64,000 bases of DNA from Saccharothrix deserti (GTDB lineage Bacteria; Actinomycetota; Actinomycetes; Mycobacteriales; Pseudonocardiaceae): the NCBI RefSeq assembly GCF_009769385.1, contig NZ_VKAB01000023.1, positions 124,001 to 188,000 on the forward strand, written 5' to 3'. The notes beneath the pieces were generated by a model that saw only the letters and a list, made by a program, of their open reading frames with translations, ran no database searches and was not told the DNA's origin. Shown here one piece after another: positions 1-8,100 of this stretch. The first letter of the stretch is position 1, and each line of letters opens with the position of its first letter. Both the position numbers and the translations under genes were made by a program.

Positions 1-105
1 ACGCAGCCGGGCCGTGAACATCGCCGCCGCCCGCATCGGACCCACGGTGTGCGAACTGGACGGTCCGATCCCGACCGAGAACAGGTCGAACACGCTGATC
101 GCCAC
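1..105 (-). CDS. sdaA: L-serine ammonia-lyase (L-serine dehydratase), N-terminal part, runs off the window
   Basis: The first 35 codons, from a GTG at 105, contain FDLFSVGIGPSSSHTVGPMR, the N-terminal signature of iron-sulfur L-serine dehydratases, which convert serine to pyruvate and ammonia. The start lies 4 bases after the gcvH stop on the same strand, so the two genes should form one transcript under the upstream glycine riboswitch. That makes sense metabolically: glycine cleavage supplies one-carbon units that turn a second glycine into serine, which this enzyme then drains to pyruvate. The rest of the gene lies outside the window, so completeness cannot be judged. The identification from the N-terminal motif is strong. 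Confidence 0.85.
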   Translation of the reverse strand, partial: MAISVFDLFSVGIGPSSSHTVGPMRAAAMFTARLR

Positions 106-109
106 GACG

Positions 110-490
110 TCAGTCCCCGGTCAGTTCCGCGTACTTCGCGGCGGTCAGCAACCCGGTCGCGTCGGTCACCGCCACCTTGAACAGCCAGCCACGGCCGTAC
201 GGATCGTTGTTGATCAACGACGGGTCGTTCACGGCCTGTTCGTTGACCGCCACCACCTCACCGCTGACCGGCGCGTACAGGTCGCTCACCGACTTGGTGG
301 ACTCCAGCTCGCCGCACACGTCGCCCGACTTGACGACGGTGCCGAGCTCGGGCAGCTCCACGAACACGATGTCGCCCAACGAGTCCGCCGCGTACGAGGT
401 GATACCGATCGCCACGGGGTCCTGGGTACCCGGTGCCCAGTCCACCCACTCGTGCTCGGGCGTGTACAGCAGGTTGTCCGGAAAAGTCAC
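110..490 (-). CDS. gcvH: Glycine cleavage system H protein
   Basis: This 126-residue protein is the lipoyl-carrying shuttle of the glycine cleavage system, passing the aminomethyl group between the P, T and L proteins. It opens with TFPDNLLYTPEHEWV, typical for the family, and carries the lipoylation motif ELESTKSVSD with the modified lysine near residue 62. Length is normal. I chose the GTG at 490 because an AGGGAG ribosome site lies about 6 bases upstream and the family start aligns there; an in-frame start at 526 would fall inside the riboswitch. The gene follows a tandem glycine riboswitch and precedes sdaA by 4 bases. No gcvP or gcvT is in view. Confidence 0.95.
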   Translation of the reverse strand: MTFPDNLLYTPEHEWVDWAPGTQDPVAIGITSYAADSLGDIVFVELPELGTVVKSGDVCGELESTKSVSDLYAPVSGEVVAVNEQAVNDPSLINNDPYGRGWLFKVAVTDATGLLTAAKYAELTGD

Positions 491-520
491 GACAGCGCTC
501 CCTAAAGGCGAGGTCCGGAT

Positions 521-722
521 CCCCACTCTGTCCTGGGACCTGAGAGCTTCACCGCGCCGTCACGACTGAGGCGTCGTCCCGACCCGGCTTGCACCGTGGG
601 TGCGCGCCGAAGCACGCTTTCCAGAGTCGCCTCACCCGAGCGGTTCTCGCTGCCTGAGAGTGTGCGGGGTACTTGCTCCTTCGGCGCCTCGGCACGAACA
701 CCGAGGTCTCTCCCGCGCGGGT
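521..722 (-). promoter_or_regulatory. Tandem glycine riboswitch
   Basis: Read on the minus strand, the leader of gcvH contains the conserved glycine-aptamer blocks in order. A GGGAGAGACC start is followed by GCGCCGAAGGAGCAAG and then ACTCTCAGGCA for aptamer 1. The linker begins GACTCTGGAAAGCG. Aptamer 2 contains ACGGTGCAAGCCGGG, GCTCTCAGG and the closing GGACAGAGTGGGG. These are the hallmarks of the two-aptamer glycine riboswitch that normally turns on glycine catabolism genes. The element ends about 30 bases before the gcvH start, so control at translation initiation is possible. The exact ends are approximate. Confidence 0.9.
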
Positions 723-769
723 TCCGGCGCCCACAACGCGCCGCGGCCGATGTTCAGTTGGTGGCCCGA

Positions 770-798
770 ACGCTAGGTGTGCCCCGGACGGGTGTCAA
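770..798 (-). promoter_or_regulatory. Promoter of the gcvH riboswitch transcript
   Basis: On the minus strand a TTGACA (798-793) is separated by exactly 17 bases from TAGCGT (775-770). Both match housekeeping sigma consensus elements. Transcription would begin near 763, about 40 bases before the first riboswitch block. The spacing and position support a real promoter, but this is from sequence only. Confidence 0.65.
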
Positions 799-918
799 CG
801 CACCTCCGGACTTGTTCACCTGGCACAACCCGACCCCTCCCCGTTCGTGCCGGCGGCACGATGACACCGAAACCCCGGTACCGGACCTTTGGCGTAACAA
901 CGCCTGAAGGAGCCCACC

Positions 919-2025
919 GTGCGGATCGCAGTTCCCCGCGAGATCAAGAACCACGAGTACCGCGTCGCGCTGACCCCGGCGGGCGCCCACGAGCTGACGC
1001 AGCGCGGCCACGACGTGTTCGTCGAGACCGGCGCGGGCCTCGGTTCGGCCATCACGGACGACGAGTACGTGGCCGCCGGCGCGAAGGTCCTGGCCACCGC
1101 GGACGACGTGTGGGCCGAGGGCGACCTGGTGCTCAAGGTCAAGGAGCCCATCGCCGAGGAGTACCCGCGGCTGCGCAAGGGCCAGGTCCTGTTCACCTAC
1201 CTCCACCTGGCCGCCGACCAGCCGCTGACCCGGGCGCTGCTGGACTCCGGCACCACCGCGATCGCCTACGAGACCGTGCAGACCGCGAACGGCGCGCTGC
1301 CGCTGCTGGCCCCGATGTCCGAGGTCGCGGGCCGCCTCGCGCCGCAGGTGGGCGCGTTCGCGCTGATGAAGCCCTCCGGCGGCCGTGGCGTGCTGCCCGG
1401 CGGCGTGCCCGGCGTGCACCCGGCGCGCGTCGTCGTCATCGGCGGCGGTGTGGCGGGCCTGAACGCGGCCGCGATCGCCGTCGGCATGGGCGCGGACGTC
1501 CAGATCCTGGACACGAACGTGGACCGGCTGCGCCACATCGACGCCCTCTACCAGGGCAGGCTGCGCACCGTGACGTCCAACCGCTACGCGGTCGAGCAGG
1601 CCGTCCGCGACGCCGACCTGGTGATCGGCGCGGTGCTGGTGCCGGGTGCGAAGGCGCCGAAGCTCGTCAGCAACGAACTGGTGGCCGACATGAAGCCCGG
1701 CTCGGTGCTGGTGGACATCGCGATCGACCAGGGCGGCTGCTTCGCCGACTCACGGCCGACCACGCACGCCGACCCGACCTACCAGGTGCACGACTCGGTC
1801 TTCTACTGCGTCGCGAACATGCCCGGCGCGGTGCCGCGCACCTCGACCTACGCGTTGACCAACGTGACCCTGCCGTACGCCGTGGCGCTGGCCGACAAGG
1901 GCTGGCAGGCGGCGCTGAGCGCGGACGCGTCGCTGGCGCTCGGCCTGAACGTGCACGACGGCCTGCTGACCAACCAGCCGGTCGCCGAGGCGCACGGCCT
2001 GCCCCACACCCCGATCGGCTTCTGA
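919..2025 (+). CDS. ald: Alanine dehydrogenase
   Basis: This 368-residue enzyme reversibly converts L-alanine to pyruvate and ammonia with NAD. It begins with the family signature MRIAVPREIKNHEYRVALTP. A Rossmann fold centres on VVVIGGGVAGLNAAAI (about residues 172-187). The C-terminal SVFYCVANMPGAVPRTSTYAL block is also typical. The start is a GTG with AAGGAG 6 bases upstream. It is divergent from the gcvH/sdaA unit, which also ends at pyruvate plus ammonia. A strong terminator hairpin follows, so it is probably monocistronic. Length and motifs are fully canonical. Confidence 0.97.
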   Translation: MRIAVPREIKNHEYRVALTPAGAHELTQRGHDVFVETGAGLGSAITDDEYVAAGAKVLATADDVWAEGDLVLKVKEPIAEEYPRLRKGQVLFTYLHLAADQPLTRALLDSGTTAIAYETVQTANGALPLLAPMSEVAGRLAPQVGAFALMKPSGGRGVLPGGVPGVHPARVVVIGGGVAGLNAAAIAVGMGADVQILDTNVDRLRHIDALYQGRLRTVTSNRYAVEQAVRDADLVIGAVLVPGAKAPKLVSNELVADMKPGSVLVDIAIDQGGCFADSRPTTHADPTYQVHDSVFYCVANMPGAVPRTSTYALTNVTLPYAVALADKGWQAALSADASLALGLNVHDGLLTNQPVAEAHGLPHTPIGF

Positions 2026-2079
2026 CCCGTCGACGGGCTCGCGCGGGCTGATCGCGCGAACCGATTCAGACCCGTTACG

Positions 2080-2120
2080 CGAAAGGGCCCCGCTCACGTG
2101 CTGTGAGCGGGGCCCTTTCG
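2080..2120 (+). terminator. Intrinsic terminator hairpin after ald
   Basis: A perfect 18-base-pair inverted repeat (2080-2097 against 2103-2120) closes on a 5-base loop. It starts CGAAAGGGCCCC and lies 55 bases after the ald stop codon. There is no strong T run, as is usual for high-GC actinobacterial terminators. Confidence 0.85.
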
Positions 2121-2130
2121 GCAATAAAGA

Positions 2131-2171
2131 CGGCCCGCTCAACCAGCCTGGGGGTCACTGGGAGCGGGCCG
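2131..2171 (+). terminator. Second hairpin in the ald-downstream region
   Basis: CGGCCCGCTC (2131-2140) pairs with GAGCGGGCCG (2162-2171) around a 21-base loop that holds a small CCAG/CTGG repeat. It follows the main terminator by 10 bases and may be a back-up terminator. The rest of the interval to 2411 holds no recognisable gene; the following small gene presumably has its promoter there. Confidence 0.4.
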
Positions 2172-2411
2172 CGTTGCAAGCTTAGCGGGACAACGGGTCT
2201 CATGCCCAGCGGGCCCACCGATCCGGTCTAACTTTTCTTCCCCGGTCGACAACGGACCGTGCGCGCCCTCAAGCGAACGAGTGAATTCGCGTCGTAACAG
2301 GTAAGTCACGACGACCCCGCGACCGATGCACAGGACGGAAACTCCGCAGCTACGCAGCGGGGTCGTCCGCTCGCGCGGAGCTCTGCCGCGCCATCCCCGA
2401 TCGGAGCGCAG

Positions 2412-2594
2412 ATGGCTGAACCTCAGGGTTGGATCGACTGCCACGACCCGTTCGGACGGGACCGGTCGATGACCGTGCTCGTCGAGAACGACCGAGTTCT
2501 GCTGGTCGCACCCCCCGGCGAGTCCGCTGTGATGTCAGTCACACAGACGCGAAGGTTGCACCGCCTGCTCGACCAAGCCGCCGACAGGATGTGA
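2412..2594 (+). CDS. Small hypothetical protein (60 aa)
   Basis: I do not recognise this protein beyond a likely actinomycete-specific family. It starts with ATG behind a GGAG site and contains GWIDCHDPFGRDRSMTVLVE. A short beta-rich segment (VLVENDRVLLVAPPGES) follows, then a basic helix (RRLHRLLDQAADRM). Its stop lies 6 bases before the next gene, with which it probably forms a two-gene unit. No membrane segment or signal peptide is visible. That it is expressed rests on the ribosome site, the compact spacing and high-GC codon use. Confidence 0.6.
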   Translation: MAEPQGWIDCHDPFGRDRSMTVLVENDRVLLVAPPGESAVMSVTQTRRLHRLLDQAADRM

Positions 2595-2600
2595 GCCCAC

Positions 2601-2975
2601 GTGGACGAGGCACTGCGGACCGCCGTGCTGCGCCGGCTGGCGCTGCTGGACGAGATCGCCGAACGCGGTGAGGCGGACGCCCTCGTGCCGCTCGCGCGCT
2701 CCGAGATCCACCGCCTGGCCGACGGTTGGCGCCTGCTGCTGACCGTGCACCAACCCGATCCGGACGGCCGCTGCGGCGCGTGCCCCGGCATCCTGCGGCA
2801 CAAGAAGTGGCCGTGCCAGGTGTGGACGATGGCCCACCAGCACCTCATCGGCGACGGCCTGCCGCACCGCGAACGCCGCCGTCCGCTGCGCTCGTTGCGC
2901 CGTTCCGCCGACACCGAGACGACGACCGAGATACCGGTGTCCCGATCGAAACCACGACACGCCCTACCCGAGTGA
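2601..2975 (+). CDS. Hypothetical protein with CxxC...HKKWPC cluster (124 aa)
   Basis: The start is a GTG; AGGA lies about 11 bases upstream. Residues 1-50 form an amphipathic alpha-helical region (DEALRTAVLRRLALLDEIAE). Around residues 57-70 lies CGACPGILRHKKWPC, followed by W and H residues (WTMAHQHLIG). The three cysteines with histidines look like a metal site, but that is inference. The C-terminal 35 residues are basic and probably disordered. It follows the 60-residue gene by 6 bases and is probably co-transcribed with it. I cannot assign a function. Confidence 0.65.
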   Translation: MDEALRTAVLRRLALLDEIAERGEADALVPLARSEIHRLADGWRLLLTVHQPDPDGRCGACPGILRHKKWPCQVWTMAHQHLIGDGLPHRERRRPLRSLRRSADTETTTEIPVSRSKPRHALPE

Positions 2976-3025
2976 TCCTCCTAGGGCAGGATGACGCCCG
3001 ATAGGAGTACACGGGAGGGACGCGC

Positions 3026-4210
3026 GTGCACGACGGCACTGGCCGCATCGTGGTGCAGAACTTGACCAAGCAGTTCGGTCCGGTCGCAGCGGTGCAGAAT
3101 CTCAGCTTCACGGTGGAACCCGGTTCGGTGACCGGCTTCCTCGGCCCCAACGGGGCGGGCAAGACGACGACGCTGCGCATGCTGCTCGGCCTGGTGACCC
3201 CGACCGCGGGCATCGGACTGATCAACGGCAGGCCGTTCAACCAACTCGGCAACCCGGCCCGGGTGGTCGGCGCGGTGCTGGAGGCGCAGGGTTTCCACCC
3301 GAAGCGCACCGCCCGCAACCACCTGCTGGTCTACGCCGCCGCGATCGGCGTGCCGGACTCGCGCGCCGACCAGGTGCTCCAACTCGTCGGCCTCGGCGCG
3401 GCGGGCGACCGCAAGGCGGGCGGCTACTCGCTGGGCATGAAGCAGCGGCTGGCCCTGGCCACCGCGCTGCTCGGCGACCCGCAGATCCTGGTGCTGGACG
3501 AGCCGGCCAACGGGCTGGACCCGGAGGGCATCGCGTGGCTGCGGACGTTCCTGCAGTCCTACGCGCGCAGCGGGCGGACCGTGCTGATCTCCAGCCACCT
3601 GCTGGCCGAGGTCGAGCAGACCGTCGACCAGGTGGTCATCATCAGCCGCGGCCAGACCATGTACTACGGGCCGCTGGACAACCTGCGCGACCAGCAGCAG
3701 GCCCGGGTGCTCGTGCAGCCGTCCGACACCGGCGCGCTGGTCGCGGCGCTGCGCGAGGACGGGATCAACGCGATCGAGCAGCTGCCGGACGGCCGGATCG
3801 CGGTCAGCGGCGTGGAGGCCAAGCAGATCGCGGACGTCGCGTTGAAGGCGGGCGTGTCGATCTACGGCATCCAGGAGGAGAAGGCCGACCTGGAGCGGCT
3901 GTTCTTCCAGCTCACCAGTGGCCAGTACGCGGCGCCGGTCGGGTACAAGCAGCAGGGCTACGAACAGCCGGGTTACCAACAGCCCGGCTACCAGCAGCAA
4001 CCCGGCTACCAGACCCCGTCGCAGCCGTTCCAGCAGCAGCCGTTCCAGCAGCAGCCTTACCAGCAGCAACCGCCGCCGCCGGGCTACCAGCAGCCGTACC
4101 AACAGCCCCCGCAGGGCTACCAACCACCTCCGCCGGGGTACCAGCAGCCGCCGCAGGACAACCCGTACGGTCAGCAACACGGTCAGGGCGGCCTCGGGGG
4201 CGGTGCGTGA
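3026..4210 (+). CDS. ABC transporter ATP-binding protein with Gln/Pro/Tyr-rich tail
   Basis: This is the ATPase of a two-gene ABC-2 type exporter. Walker A is GPNGAGKT at residues 40-47. The signature region reads YSLGMKQRLALATALLGDPQ and Walker B LVLDEPANGLDPEG. The domain organisation resembles CcmA/DrrA-type ATPases up to about residue 300. The last 90 residues are unusual: a low-complexity stretch of GYQQP, QQP and PPPGYQQP units, probably disordered on the cytoplasmic side. Start is GTG with GGGAGGG 6 bases upstream. The stop overlaps the permease start (TGATG). The substrate is unknown. Confidence 0.93.
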   Translation: MHDGTGRIVVQNLTKQFGPVAAVQNLSFTVEPGSVTGFLGPNGAGKTTTLRMLLGLVTPTAGIGLINGRPFNQLGNPARVVGAVLEAQGFHPKRTARNHLLVYAAAIGVPDSRADQVLQLVGLGAAGDRKAGGYSLGMKQRLALATALLGDPQILVLDEPANGLDPEGIAWLRTFLQSYARSGRTVLISSHLLAEVEQTVDQVVIISRGQTMYYGPLDNLRDQQQARVLVQPSDTGALVAALREDGINAIEQLPDGRIAVSGVEAKQIADVALKAGVSIYGIQEEKADLERLFFQLTSGQYAAPVGYKQQGYEQPGYQQPGYQQQPGYQTPSQPFQQQPFQQQPYQQQPPPPGYQQPYQQPPQGYQPPPPGYQQPPQDNPYGQQHGQGGLGGGA

Positions 4211-5082
4211 TGGGCAACCTGATCAAGGCGGAGTTCCGCAAGACCACCAGCACGGGCCTGTGGTGGGGCCTGATGATCCCGACCGTGCTGATGGCGCTGG
4301 GTTGGGCGCTGCTCACCGGCGCCATCTTCACCAGCGTCACCGATTTCATGAGCAGTTCCGAGGCCGAAGACCTGACCGAGTTCCTCGGGGTGGACCCGTC
4401 GCAGTGGCAGATGGCGCTGTTCGGGATGGCCCGCAGCATCAACGTGGCCACGCTCTTCCCGATGATCTTCGGCGGCCTGGCGATCGCGAACGAGATCAAC
4501 CGCAAGACGATCACCACGACGTTCCTCACCGCGCCGAACAGGGTCTCCGCGCTGGCCGCGAAGATGATCGTCTACATCGTGTGGGGCGCGATCTTCGGCA
4601 TCGCGATCGTGGCGTCGGTGAGCATCGGCGTGGTGATCACCTCGGACACGAGCGCCCTGCCGGACGCGACCGGGTGGCTCGCGCTGGCCGGTGTCGGCAT
4701 CCTGTCGTCGATCCTGATGACCATGTTCGGGGTCGGTGTCGGCGCGCTGATGACCAGCGTCGTGGGCACCACCGTGGTGCTGCTGCTCTACATGCTCCTC
4801 GTGGAGAACGGCATCCAGATCGTGTTGGCCTCGCAGGGCCTGCCGGAGATCATCGGCTTCCTGCCCAACGGCGCGGTGAACGGCCTGACCGGCTCGGTGG
4901 CGTCGTCGTTGTTCCTGGCGAACGCCGGTGTGGTGCCGGACGACCTGGTGGACGGGCTGCGGGCCGTCGCGGGCGCGCTCGGCGCGTTCGACTGGTGGCT
5001 GAGCGGACTCATCTTCCTGGTCTGGACGGCACTGTTCTTCCTCGGCGGCTGGGCGGCCACTCAGCGCAAGGACATCACGTGA
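4210..5082 (+). CDS. ABC-2 family transporter permease
   Basis: This 290-residue membrane protein partners the preceding ATPase; the start codon overlaps its stop by one base (TGATG), so translation is coupled. It begins MGNLIKAEFRKTTSTGLWWG, the usual cytoplasmic start of ABC-2 permeases. Hydrophobic segments near residues 18-38, 80-100, 120-145, 160-180, 185-205 and 260-282 suggest six membrane helices. Two hydrophilic extracytoplasmic loops are acidic. A hairpin follows 40 bases after the stop. The transported compound cannot be read from sequence. Confidence 0.9.
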   Translation: MGNLIKAEFRKTTSTGLWWGLMIPTVLMALGWALLTGAIFTSVTDFMSSSEAEDLTEFLGVDPSQWQMALFGMARSINVATLFPMIFGGLAIANEINRKTITTTFLTAPNRVSALAAKMIVYIVWGAIFGIAIVASVSIGVVITSDTSALPDATGWLALAGVGILSSILMTMFGVGVGALMTSVVGTTVVLLLYMLLVENGIQIVLASQGLPEIIGFLPNGAVNGLTGSVASSLFLANAGVVPDDLVDGLRAVAGALGAFDWWLSGLIFLVWTALFFLGGWAATQRKDIT

Positions 5083-5085
5083 CCC

Positions 5086-5145
5086 TCACCTGATCAGGTG
5101 ATCTTGATCGGGTGATCGTGGGCCGTCCCGAACTTCGGGGCGGCC
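5086..5145 (+). promoter_or_regulatory. Palindrome and terminator-like hairpin between the two ABC units
   Basis: Immediately after the permease stop lies a perfect 16-base palindrome TCACCTGATCAGGTGA (5086-5101), with an imperfect repeat of its half (GGGTGATC) at 5110-5117. It is followed by GGCCGTCCCGAA (5121-5132) pairing with TTCGGGGCGGCC (5134-5145). The second element can act as the terminator of the upstream operon. The first looks like a dimeric regulator site for the exporter gene that starts at 5199. Confidence 0.5.
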
Positions 5146-5198
5146 TTCGTCACATCCACGGCCACAAAACTGTCGGTGGCCAGACCTATGTTGGATCC

Positions 5199-8100
5199 GT
5201 GACTACTTCCGACGGCTGGATCCGCAGACTCGCCACCGCGTGCTGGAAGCACCGTGCGCTCGTGGTGTGGTCGGTGCTGGCCGCCGTCGTGGGCGTGGGT
5301 CTCCAAGCCGTCAGCCCGTTGCTGATCAAGATCGCCGTGGACGACGCCATCGCCGGCCGCACCGACCGGCTCACGTGGCTGGCGATCGCGCTCGTCGGCC
5401 TGGAACTGCTGACCTTCGGCACCGCGTTCGTGCGGCGGTTCCTGGGCGGGCGGCTCGCCGTGGACGTTCAGCACGACCTGCGGCAGGCGGTGTTCGGCGC
5501 GGTGCAGCGGTTGGACGGGCCGAAGCAGGACGCGTTGCGCACCGGTCAGGTGGTGTCCCGCTCGATCACCGACCTGCAGCTGGTCAACAGCCTGCTGTCG
5601 ATGACACCGCTGGCGTTCGGCACGGTCGTGTTCGCGGTGGCGGCGCTGGTGGCGATGTTCTGGCTGTCACCGCTGCTGACCGTCATCGCGCTGGTGATCG
5701 TGCCCGCCGTCGGGGTGGTCGCGGCACGCAGCAGGCTGACCCTGTTCCCGGCCACCTGGTCGGCGCAGCAACGCGCGGCGGACGTGGCGCAGCAGGTCGA
5801 GGAGACCGTGACCGGCGTGCGCGTGGTCAAGGGCTTCGGGCAGGAGGCGCGCGAGGTCACCAGGCTGGAGGCGCGGGCGAAGCTGCTGTTCGCCGAACGG
5901 ATGCGCGCGGCACGGCTGACCGCGCGCCCGGCGGCGACGTTGACCGCGCTGCCGTACCTGGGTCAGGTCGCGGTGCTCGCGCTGGGCGGCTGGCTGGCGG
6001 TGCGCGGTGAGGTGACGTTGGGCACCTTCCTGGCGTTCTCCACCTACGTGGCGACCCTGGTCGGCCCGACCCGGCTGCTGTCGAGCCTGATGGTGACGGC
6101 CCAGCTGGCGCGTGCGGGCGTGGAGCGGGTGTACGAGCTGATCGACTCGCAGCCGGACGTGGTGGACGGCGACCGCGACGTCCCGCCCGGTCCGGTGGCG
6201 GTGGAGCTGCGGGACGTGACGTTCGGGTACACGCGCAGCGAGCCGGTGCTGTCCGGGGTGTCTCTGCGGGTCGAGCCGGGCGAGACGCTGGCGATCGTGG
6301 GCACGGCGGGTTCGGGCAAGTCGACGGTGTCGCTGCTGCTGCCCCGGTTCTACGACGTGCACGAGGGCGCGGTGTCGGTCGGCGGCGTGGACGTGCGGGA
6401 GCTGCGGCTGTCGTCGTTGCGGCGGACCGTGGGGACGGTGTTCGAGGAGGCGTTCCTGTTCTCGGACACCGTGCGGGCGAATATTGCATACGGTCTACCG
6501 GATGCGTCCGATGAGCAGGTGCGGGCGGCGGCACGGGCGGCCGAGGCGCACGAGTTCATCGAGGCGCTGCCGAACGGCTACGACACCGTGGTCGGCGAGC
6601 GGGGCCTGACGCTGTCCGGCGGCCAGCGCCAGCGGGTGGCCCTGGCCCGTTCGCTGCTGTCCGACCCCCGCGTGCTGGTGCTGGACGACGCGACGTCGGC
6701 CGTGGACACCGCCACCGAGGCGGCGATCCACCGCACGCTGGCCGCCGTGACGGCCGAGCGCACCACGTTGCTGATCGCGCACCGGCGCTCGTCGTTGACG
6801 CTGGCCGACCGCATCGCCGTGCTCGACGCGGGCCGCGTGGTCGACGTGGGCACGCACGCCGAACTGCACAAGCGCTGCCGCCTCTACCGCGAGCTGCTGG
6901 CCGGCCCGGGTGAGGCGATCGAGCAGGTCGCCCCCCGTGCCGACACCCGGCTCGAACCGGGACCGGACGGCACGACACCCGACCTGTGGCCGGAGTCCGA
7001 CGAGGACGAACTGGTGGTGCGCGCGGCGAACCGGGCCGCGCGCACGGCCAAGGTGTCGCGGGGCGGTGGCGGCGCGTCGGCGCTGCTCGGCGGCACCCCG
7101 CCGACCCCGGAGCTCATGGCGCGCGTCCACGCCCTGCCGCCCGCGCTGGAAATGCCCGCCCTGAACGGCGAGGACCCACGCGCGCCCGATCCCGGTTTCC
7201 GCCTGCGCACCCTGCTTCGGCCCGTCCGCTGGGCGATGCTCGGCGTGGCCGGGCTCCTGCTGGTCGACACGGCGCTGGCGGTCACGTCGCCGAACCTGGT
7301 GCGCCTGGGCGTCGACCGGGGTGTGGTCGGCGGTGAGGTCGGGTGGCTGTGGGCGGCGGTCGCGATCAGCTTCACGCTGGTGGTGCTGGGCTGGGTGTCG
7401 GCGGCGGCGGGCACGGTGGTGACGTCGAGGATCGGCGAGCGGCTGCTGTACCTGTTGCGCGTGCGCAGCTACGCCCACCTGCAACGACTCGGGCTGGACT
7501 ACTACGAGCGCGAGATGGCCGGGCGGATCATGACCCGGATGACCACGGATGTGGACGCCCTGTCCAGCTTCCTCCAGACAGGGCTGACGACGTTCGTGAT
7601 CAGCGTGTTGACCGTGGCCGGCATCGCGGTGGCGCTGGCGGTCACGGACCCGGGGCTGGCGCTGGTGGCGTTGAGCGTGCTGCCGGTGCTGCTGGTGGCG
7701 ACGGTGATCTTCCAACGCCTGTCGTCCGCCGCGTACGGGGAGGCGCGGGAGCGCATCAGCGCGGTCAACGCCGATCTCCAGGAGAACGTCTCGGGCCTGC
7801 GCGTTGCCCAGGCGTACACGCGGGAGGCGCGTTCGGCGGAGGCGTTCGCCGAGCGCAGCAACGCCTACCGCCGGTCCCGCATCCGGGCGCAGCGCTACAT
7901 CGCCACCTACTTCCCGTTCCTCGCCCTGCTGTCGGGCGTGGCGCAGGCGGGGGTTCTCGTGGTCGGCGCGTACCGGGTGGCGGACGGCACCCTGTCGCCC
8001 GGCGTGCTGCTGGCGTTCGTGCTGTACCTGGGCCTGTTCTTCTCGCCGCTGTACCAGCTGTCCGGTGTGTTCGACGGCTACCAGCAGGCCAGGGTCGGCC

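Noticed and set aside
2131..2171. tRNA-like or regulatory RNA fold after ald
   Set aside because: Only one 10-base stem with a 21-base loop; no cloverleaf arms or conserved T-loop.
3940..4170. DNA tandem repeat array
   Set aside because: The repetition comes from coding QQPGY-type protein repeats with varied codons, not from identical DNA units.
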